This document shows, piece after piece, positions 50,220 to 55,821 of a DNA stretch of 55,821 nt. A program made the translations under genes and the position numbers. A model generated the notes under the pieces. It saw nothing but the letters and a program-made list of their open reading frames with translations, was not told where the DNA came from and did not search any database. Position 1 is the stretch's first letter; every line of letters starts with the position of its first letter. The stretch is from assembly GCF_018448925.1 (NCBI RefSeq), contig NZ_RCWE01000030.1, positions 1 through 55,821 on the forward strand, written 5' to 3'. Origin of the DNA: Photorhabdus akhurstii (GTDB lineage Bacteria > Pseudomonadota > Gammaproteobacteria > Enterobacterales > Enterobacteriaceae).

Positions 50220-51227
50220 ATGAACCGAATAATTAAAGCTGCCGCTGTGCAATGTAGTCCAGTGCTTTATAGTCAAACCGCAACGGTAAAAAAAATCTGT
50301 GACAGTATTTTAGAGCTTGGAAAACAAGGAGTGCAATTTGCAGTCTTTCCTGAAACCGTCGTGCCTTATTACCCTTATTTCTCCTTTGTACAACCGCCAT
50401 TTGCTATGGGTAAAGAACATTTAAAGCTGTTGAATGAATCGGTGGTTGTCCCTTCCGAAGCAACTTTAGCGATTGGTCAAGCCTGCCTTGAAGCCAACAT
50501 GGTGGTGTCGATTGGCATTAATGAACGCGCGGGCAGTACGATTTATAACGCGCAACTGTTATTTAATGCCGACGGTTCAATCATTCAGCATCGCCGCAAA
50601 ATTACCCCAACTTACCATGAACGAATGGTGTGGGGACAAGGCGACGGCAGTGGTTTACGCGCCATTAATTCTGCGGTGGGACGTATTGGTTCGCTGGCAT
50701 GTTGGGAACATTACAACCCGTTGGCACGGTTTGCTTTGATGGCTGATGGCGAACAAATTCATGCGGCCATGTTTCCCGGTTCGTTGGTAGGGCAAGTCTT
50801 TGCCGATCAAATCCGCGCAACCATTCAACACCATGCTTTAGAGTCTGGCTGCTTTGTGGTCAATGCCACCGCATGGCTGCATCCCGAGCAACAACAGCAA
50901 ATTATGCAGGATACCGGCTGTAATATCGGTCCAATTTCAGGAGGATGTTTTGCCGCCATCGTTTCTCCCGAAGGCAAACTCCTGGCTGAACCGATCACAC
51001 AAGGTGAAGGTTATTGCATTGCCGATCTGGACTTTAGCCTGATTGATAAACGCAAACGCATGATGGATTCGATTGGACATTACAGCCGTCCTGAATTGCT
51101 CAGCTTATTGATTGATCGTCGTCCAACACATGTATTACATGAACTGAAAGTTGAAACATCAGCTCAAAGTCATCTCGAAAAGCTCTCAAAATTTAATGAA
51201 GAACATGCCGAAACCATATTGATGTAA
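50220..51227 (+). CDS. nitC: NitC, Nit6803-family nitrilase
   Basis: 335 residues of the nitrilase superfamily with the complete Glu-Lys-Cys triad: Glu45 ([14 protein letters not shown]), Lys127 ([15 protein letters not shown]) and Cys161 ([11 protein letters not shown]). It hydrolyses a nitrile to acid and ammonia. Among nitrilases it belongs with the Synechocystis Nit6803 type, the member fixed in Nit1C clusters. A Pseudomonas fluorescens Nit1C nitrilase is required for growth on cyanide. The natural substrate here is not shown. Cytosolic, helical filament-forming family. Second gene of seven. Confidence 0.94.
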   Translation: MNRIIKAAAVQCSPVLYSQTATVKKICDSILELGKQGVQFAVFPETVVPYYPYFSFVQPPFAMGKEHLKLLNESVVVPSEATLAIGQACLEANMVVSIGINERAGSTIYNAQLLFNADGSIIQHRRKITPTYHERMVWGQGDGSGLRAINSAVGRIGSLACWEHYNPLARFALMADGEQIHAAMFPGSLVGQVFADQIRATIQHHALESGCFVVNATAWLHPEQQQQIMQDTGCNIGPISGGCFAAIVSPEGKLLAEPITQGEGYCIADLDFSLIDKRKRMMDSIGHYSRPELLSLLIDRRPTHVLHELKVETSAQSHLEKLSKFNEEHAETILM

Positions 51228-51250
51228 ACCCGATCGATAGGGGGTTAAAG

Positions 51251-52348
51251 ATGTCTGCAACACAACTATTAACCAATTTGCAATTATTAACCGATTTGCA
51301 ATGTAATGGCCTGAACTGGGAAGGCGACTTTGGCTTGTCCCGTAAAGGCGGCGCAGGGCCAAGCGATCATAAGGCCCTGAGCCTTGACGGACAGACCATG
51401 ATGATTCCTGTGCTGAACCTTGCGGCACAAGACTCTCCCTACACCGCAAAGCCCGAACCGCACTCTGACAAAGTGATTGTCTTTAAAAACCGAATTCCTG
51501 TGGCGACCTTAACCGCGCCTGCACGACCACGTTTTTATGATTTAAAAACCGCCGAAGGCATTGCCTACGAACAAATCGCGACCTTACATAGCCGTGATGT
51601 ATTGGCGACAACGGTGTTACAGCATTGCATTCGTATGAAGGACAAGGCAACTGCCTGCCAATTTTGCTCGATTGATCAGTCTCTAAAAGAGGGTCGAACC
51701 TTGCCCCGTAAACGCCCGGAACAATTGGCTGAGGTAGCGAAAGCCGCCGTTGAACTGGATGGCGTCAAGCAAATGGTAATCACCACAGGTACGCCAAACA
51801 CGGGAGATCGCGGCGCCAAAATTTTATATGACTCAGTTAAAGCGATTAAGGCGCAAGTAGATTTGCCGATACAGGTACAGTGCGAACCACCTGATGATTT
51901 TGTCTGGTTTCAACGTCTAAAAGATGCAGGCGCGGTGTCGATCGGCATGCACCTTGAGGCGGTAAGCGAACGTGTACGGCAGAAAATTATGCCGGGTAAA
52001 GCCGAAGTCTCGTTGGCAAAATATTTTGCGGCATTTGAGGCAGCCGTTGCGGTGTTCGGTCGAGGACAGGTCAGTACCTACATTTTGGCGGGTTTGGGCG
52101 ATACCGAACTGGAAATCGTGGAAATGACCGCCAAACTAACTGAAATTGGGGTATATCCATTTGTGGTACCGTTTGTACCGATTCGAGGCACACCATTAGA
52201 GCATCACCCTAAACCTGATCAAACTTTTATGCAGTCGCTCTATCCGAAAATTGGACGGCAACTCAAACAACATGGTTTGAACTCCGAAAATACCCAAGCA
52301 GGCTGTGCCAAATGTGGCGCTTGCTCTTCGCTGAAAGCATATGAATAA
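51251..52348 (+). CDS. nitD: NitD, MSMEG_0568-family radical SAM protein
   Basis: 365 residues. The probable [4Fe-4S]/SAM motif is spaced C-x9-C-x2-C (Cys126, Cys136, Cys139 in HCIRMKDKATACQFCS), not the usual C-x3-C-x2-C. The barrel follows (MVITTGTPNTGDRG, QVQCEPPDDF, ISTYILAGLGDTELE-like). A second Cys cluster, Cys352-x2-Cys355-x2-Cys358 (GCAKCGACSS), closes the protein and may hold another cluster. Conserved third gene of Nit1C. The reaction is unknown. Confidence 0.9.
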   Translation: MSATQLLTNLQLLTDLQCNGLNWEGDFGLSRKGGAGPSDHKALSLDGQTMMIPVLNLAAQDSPYTAKPEPHSDKVIVFKNRIPVATLTAPARPRFYDLKTAEGIAYEQIATLHSRDVLATTVLQHCIRMKDKATACQFCSIDQSLKEGRTLPRKRPEQLAEVAKAAVELDGVKQMVITTGTPNTGDRGAKILYDSVKAIKAQVDLPIQVQCEPPDDFVWFQRLKDAGAVSIGMHLEAVSERVRQKIMPGKAEVSLAKYFAAFEAAVAVFGRGQVSTYILAGLGDTELEIVEMTAKLTEIGVYPFVVPFVPIRGTPLEHHPKPDQTFMQSLYPKIGRQLKQHGLNSENTQAGCAKCGACSSLKAYE

Positions 52349-52360
52349 GGAGAATGTGAT

Positions 52361-52921
52361 ATGAAACCTCACTATCCTTGGCTGCTTGAGCAAAATAAAG
52401 TGCTGAAACAATTTGTTAGCGATGACATTGCCATCAAAATTGTGTCGGAAGATTGGGAGCGTCGCCAATATTATCGCTTGCGTGAAATGACCTTTCGCGA
52501 TGAACAGAAAATCTTGCAAGAAGATCGTGACGAATACGATGTTAAAGCATTAGGCATTGTTGCCATTGAGAAAATGTTTGGTGAGCATGACCGAGTGATT
52601 GGCGCGGTACGGATTTTCCCGGATGGCGAACAGACATGGTATGGCGGGCGTTTATGCGTCGAACCTTTATATCGACGTCGCCATATCATTGGTAAAGCGT
52701 TAATTAATACCGCGGTATCGACCGCCAAGAACTTGGGATGCCGTACCTTTTTAGCCACCGTGCAAAGTCAAAATGAACACTATTTCCAAAGGTTGTGTTG
52801 GGATAGTTTGCGCCAATTGACCGTTGCCAACATTCCACATGTGCTGATGCAGGCACAGATTGAAAACTATCCGTTACCGCATGTCCCGATGCAAGCCTAT
52901 ATGCAAAAGGAGACGCAATGA
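52361..52921 (+). CDS. nitE: NitE, MSMEG_0567-family GNAT acetyltransferase
   Basis: 186 residues of the GNAT fold: an N-terminal strand/helix segment (RRQYYRLREMTFRDEQKI), VIGAVRIFPDGEQTWYGGRLCVEPLYRRRHIIGKALINTA with the acetyl-CoA-binding loop RRRHIIGKAL, and a C-terminal FQRLCW-like motif. The family is MSMEG_0567/Sll0786 N-terminal; in some clusters it is fused to the AIR-synthase-like domain encoded next. Its stop overlaps the start of nitF (ATGATG/TGA), so translation is coupled. Confidence 0.9.
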   Translation: MKPHYPWLLEQNKVLKQFVSDDIAIKIVSEDWERRQYYRLREMTFRDEQKILQEDRDEYDVKALGIVAIEKMFGEHDRVIGAVRIFPDGEQTWYGGRLCVEPLYRRRHIIGKALINTAVSTAKNLGCRTFLATVQSQNEHYFQRLCWDSLRQLTVANIPHVLMQAQIENYPLPHVPMQAYMQKETQ

Positions 52922-53973
52922 TGGAACTCAATCAATTACTCGAAATGTTAAAACATACTCCTGCTATGCAGTCCAAACAGGCGATTGCTCACCATGTTTC
53001 AATTAACACAACTTGCCATGTGGATTCATTGGATAGCTTATATGCCTATCCCGGAGATGACACGGCAGCAGTGCCGCTGAATGGTCAATATATATTGCAC
53101 GCCTGTGAAGGCATGTTACCCAGTTTTGTTGCCGATCATCCTTATTTTGCCGGATGGTCGGCGGTCATGGCGAATATTAGTGATATTGCTGCAATGGGTG
53201 GTCGGGCATTATCAGTGGTGAATAGCTTTTGGCATACCAGTAGCGAAAGTGCCCAGTTGTTAATGCAAGGTATACAGGATGCTTGTAACGCTTATGGTGT
53301 GTTATTGGTCGGAGGGCATACCAACATTGGCGTAGTTTATCAGCCCACTTTATCCGTTGCGATTCAAGGCATAGCGCGAAAACTACTCTCGGTGTTGCAT
53401 GTCAAACCACAACAAAAAATTCTGATCGCTTTAAATCTAAAAGGACGATTCCACCCCAATACCACTTATTGGAAATGCTTTGAGCGTGTACCTGACCGCA
53501 TTTTACAGTCACAAATTGCCTTGTTGCCGCAATTGGCGGAGACAAATCTGGCTCATGCCGCCCGTGATATTAGCAATGCCGGTATTCTAGGCAGTTTGTT
53601 GATGCTACTCGAAGCGACAGCATCGGGGGCGCAGATCAACTTAGATGCCATTCCTAAACCTGATGATGTGGACTGGTTTAAATGGCTACAAATCTTCCCC
53701 AGTTTTGGTTTTTTACTGACTGCCGATGCAAATGAATGTGAAGCAATAATCGAACTGTTTCACCGTCAGGGCATTGCTTGCGCGGTGATTGGTGAAACCA
53801 ATGTCAGTGGTGTAGTTGGCGTACAACAACAAAAGCGACACGGCATATTTTGGGATTTTAACCGCCAAATATTCACCGGTTTTTGTTATGCCGATGCTTT
53901 AAAAAAGTTACAGGCTCAATCCATACCGATTAAACCTAAAAGTCAGCAGGAGTCGATGTTATGCCCAGTGTGA
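52918..53973 (+). CDS. nitF: NitF, Sll0787-family AIR-synthase-like protein
   Basis: 351 residues of the PurM/AIR synthase-related superfamily (as in SelD, ThiL, HypE). An acidic nucleotide/metal site is at YPGDDTAAVPL; GWSAVMANISDIAAMGG and LLVGGHTNIG mark the N-terminal domain, and ARDISNAGILGSLLMLLEA the C-terminal one. ATP-dependent chemistry is likely, substrate unknown. It overlaps nitE by 4 bp and nitG by 13 bp. Confidence 0.9.
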   Translation: MMELNQLLEMLKHTPAMQSKQAIAHHVSINTTCHVDSLDSLYAYPGDDTAAVPLNGQYILHACEGMLPSFVADHPYFAGWSAVMANISDIAAMGGRALSVVNSFWHTSSESAQLLMQGIQDACNAYGVLLVGGHTNIGVVYQPTLSVAIQGIARKLLSVLHVKPQQKILIALNLKGRFHPNTTYWKCFERVPDRILQSQIALLPQLAETNLAHAARDISNAGILGSLLMLLEATASGAQINLDAIPKPDDVDWFKWLQIFPSFGFLLTADANECEAIIELFHRQGIACAVIGETNVSGVVGVQQQKRHGIFWDFNRQIFTGFCYADALKKLQAQSIPIKPKSQQESMLCPV

Positions 53974-54251
53974 ATTTTACTGTGAAATGGCCTAATGGGG
54001 AGCTGATTCAATATTACTCGCCCTCAACAGTGATTTATGAATACCTGTCCATTGGTCAACGTTACCCAAGCACGGAGTTCTTACATCAAGTTGAAAATGG
54101 TCTGCATGCCGCATCGGAAAGGGTACGGGCGCGTTATGGCTTTTTCTGTAGTTCGGCCGTGGACAATCTGGCGATTATCAAACGCCAAGCCAAATTCTTC
54201 GGGCTAAATCCAGAAGATCAAATTGAAGTTATTGAAATGACGAATCAATGA
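53961..54251 (+). CDS. nitG: NitG, MSMEG_0570-family protein
   Basis: 96 residues, MSMEG_0570/Sll0784-type nitrogen-starvation family. FTVKWPNGELIQYYSPSTVIYEYLSIGQRYPSTEFLHQVENGLHAASERVRARYGF is the conserved body. No catalytic motif is evident. It starts inside the end of nitF (13-bp overlap). Confidence 0.88.
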   Translation: MPSVNFTVKWPNGELIQYYSPSTVIYEYLSIGQRYPSTEFLHQVENGLHAASERVRARYGFFCSSAVDNLAIIKRQAKFFGLNPEDQIEVIEMTNQ

Positions 54252-54263
54252 GAGGGATATCCC

Positions 54264-55601
54264 ATGTTAAGTATCCAAAATCAAATGTTACAGCCAAATT
54301 ACGATGTGGTCATTGTTGGTGGTGGTCAGGCAGGTTTATGTATCAGTCACTATTTGCAAAAAGCAGGCATTAACCATGTAGTATTGGAAAAAGAATCCGA
54401 GTTGACCCATAGCTGGCGCCATAAACGTTGGGATAATTTCACTTTGGTGACACCGAACTGGCAATGTCTATTACCTGAACATCCTTATCAGGGGAAAGAT
54501 CCTGACGGCTTTATGAAAAAACCTGAAATTGTGGCATATCTTGACGAATTTATTGAAAAGACTAATCCTCCTGCCATTTTAAATACTCAGGTAGAACATG
54601 TGAAAAAAGTGGCGGCACATGAGTTTGTCATTAAAACCAATCACGGTATAACCACAGCCAAACAGCTTGTCGTTGCAGCAGGAGGATATCACACCCCAAT
54701 TTACCCAAAATTAAGCGCTGCCTTGCCTAAACATGTGAAAGTGATGCATTCGGAAGAATATTTAAATGCAGACCAACTGCCAGAAGGTGCTGTATTGGTC
54801 GTTGGGTCAGGACAATCTGGTGCGCAGATTGCCGAAGATTTACATCTGGCAGGCAAAAAAGTCTATTTATCGACCGGCAATGCACCACGTTGCGCTCGCT
54901 TCTATCGTGGTAAAGATGTGGTGAAATGGTTGTTTGATATGGGGTATTACGAAACTACCGTCGAAAATCATCGCTATAGTGAAGAAGTGCGTAACAGCAC
55001 CAACCACTATGTCACAGGGCGTGACGGCGGGCGTGACATTGACCTGCGTAAATTTGCCTCAGAAGGTATGCAACTGTTCGGACATTTTAATGACTTTAAA
55101 GAGGGTCAATTTTGGTTTAGACCAAATTTATCGGAAAACCTGGACCTTGCCGATACCACTTATAATCGCATTAATGCCTCAATTGATGAATATTTAGAGA
55201 AAAACAATATTGCAACCGACGAACCTGCATCGGTATATCAACCTGTTTGGCAGCCTGAGCAGGAAATCACACACATTGACTTAGTAAAAGAAAATATCTC
55301 GTCAGTGATTTGGTGTATTGGTTTTAAACCAGATTATTCATGGATTGATTTAGATATTTTTCAAGCCAATGGTTATCCAAAACATAACCGCGGTATTACC
55401 ATTGATCCAGATGTCACATTTATTGGTTTGCCGTGGTTATATACATGGGGTTCTGGACGTTTTCTCGGGATCGATCAGGATGCCGCCTATGTAGTGCAGC
55501 ATATTGAGCAACAAATAAGTCAGCAAAATATGCATATGTTATCTACTTTAATTAAAGGCGCTAAATCTGCAATCAAAGATAAAAGAATATCTCAAATGTG
55601 A
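54264..55601 (+). CDS. nitH: NitH, MSMEG_0569-family FAD-dependent oxidoreductase
   Basis: 445 residues of the flavin monooxygenase-like superfamily. The FAD Rossmann motif DVVIVGGGQAGLCISHYLQ is at 14-32. A second dinucleotide site GAVLVVGSGQSGAQIAEDL near 172-190 probably binds NADPH. HSWRHKRWDNFTLVTPNW is the FMO/YUC-type segment, and GLPWLYTWGSG lies near the C-terminus. It is the last gene of Nit1C, 12 bp after nitG; GAGAGGG precedes its ATG. It may oxidise the substrate before or after the nitrilase step; this is inference. Confidence 0.9.
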   Translation: MLSIQNQMLQPNYDVVIVGGGQAGLCISHYLQKAGINHVVLEKESELTHSWRHKRWDNFTLVTPNWQCLLPEHPYQGKDPDGFMKKPEIVAYLDEFIEKTNPPAILNTQVEHVKKVAAHEFVIKTNHGITTAKQLVVAAGGYHTPIYPKLSAALPKHVKVMHSEEYLNADQLPEGAVLVVGSGQSGAQIAEDLHLAGKKVYLSTGNAPRCARFYRGKDVVKWLFDMGYYETTVENHRYSEEVRNSTNHYVTGRDGGRDIDLRKFASEGMQLFGHFNDFKEGQFWFRPNLSENLDLADTTYNRINASIDEYLEKNNIATDEPASVYQPVWQPEQEITHIDLVKENISSVIWCIGFKPDYSWIDLDIFQANGYPKHNRGITIDPDVTFIGLPWLYTWGSGRFLGIDQDAAYVVQHIEQQISQQNMHMLSTLIKGAKSAIKDKRISQM

Positions 55602-55704
55602 AATTCCTAACTTCACCTGACAGAATATTTTTAAACGCTTATTTTTTTAATAAAGAGTCTGGTTGCAAAAACGGGGGTGACCATAGATTTTTACGGAGAA
55701 TGTA

Positions 55705-55758
55705 ATGAACGCATCCCAACCACTTAGCCTTTGGCATTGTGCTGGAATTGAGAGATGA
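55705..55758 (+). other. 17-codon open frame with a good ribosome binding site
   Basis: ATG at 55705 follows GGAG at 6-nt spacing and encodes MNASQPLSLWHCAGIER before a TGA. Past the stop another frame stays open for 16 codons (RDEMWILTDFRPYSA). It could be the 5' end of a frameshifted gene. I do not recognise it. Confidence 0.3.
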
Positions 55759-55821
55759 GATGTGGATCCTCACAGATTTCCGGCCTTATAGTGCCTAAAA
55801 GCGGGAGACTATTGCTCCCTG

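Noticed and set aside
55660-55675. Insertion-sequence end (GTTGCAAAAA resembling IS6-family termini)
   Set aside because: Only a short partial match, with no transposase or second inverted repeat in the window.

Overview
The window reads as a chromosomal segment of an enterobacterium of the Morganellaceae, most likely Photorhabdus or the closely related Xenorhabdus. This is inferred from near-E. coli gene order and protein sequences in a clearly AT-richer genome, and from five ERIC-type 127-bp intergenic repeats of the form I associate with Photorhabdus. No species call is possible from the window alone.

Layout. 1-286 is the promoter and leader of an rRNA operon reading left out of the window (P1, P2, boxA). 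Then follow clpB, pgeF, rluD (minus), bamD and raiA (plus), and the pheL attenuator with pheA. At 7.9-11.0 kb there is an AT-rich island with an H-NS-like gene and a degenerate tandem repeat array of tiny ORFs. Next come aroF-tyrA behind TyrR boxes, an alpha/beta hydrolase, the rpsP-rimM-trmD-rplS operon, ffh, and ypjD-corB on the other strand. After these lie luxS, gshA, a tRNA-Ser/4x tRNA-Arg operon, csrA, alaS, a decayed recX, recA, pncC, lplT, aas, aroL, proBA, gpt-frsA, pepD and dinB. This first 40.7 kb is mostly conserved core (translation, SOS, aromatic amino acid and proline synthesis), with local decay: recX is a remnant, Aas lacks its C-terminal subdomain, and the PncC tail is encoded by an ERIC element.

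From 40.8 kb the window is accessory. It holds a TonB-dependent receptor; a tight three-gene operon of an AlaX-like tRNA-editing protein, an Fe(II)/2-oxoglutarate oxygenase and a LysE/RhtB exporter; an ERIC copy next to a fragment of a FecI-like sigma factor; and a secreted GDPD-fold protein with altered metal ligands.

The right end (47.4-55.6 kb) is a complete Nit1C cluster: MSMEG_0572-type protein, Nit6803-type nitrilase, radical SAM protein, GNAT, AIR-synthase-like protein, MSMEG_0570-type protein and FAD oxidoreductase. A divergent PAS-AAA+-Fis sigma-54 activator faces it. The gap between them has a good sigma-54 promoter and two 14-bp palindromes 22 bp apart, so the regulatory circuit can be proposed from the sequence. 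Nit1C clusters are known from work on cyanide assimilation; the substrate here is not shown by the sequence. The most promising under-described items are the AlaX/oxygenase/exporter operon, the repeat array, and the Nit1C control region.
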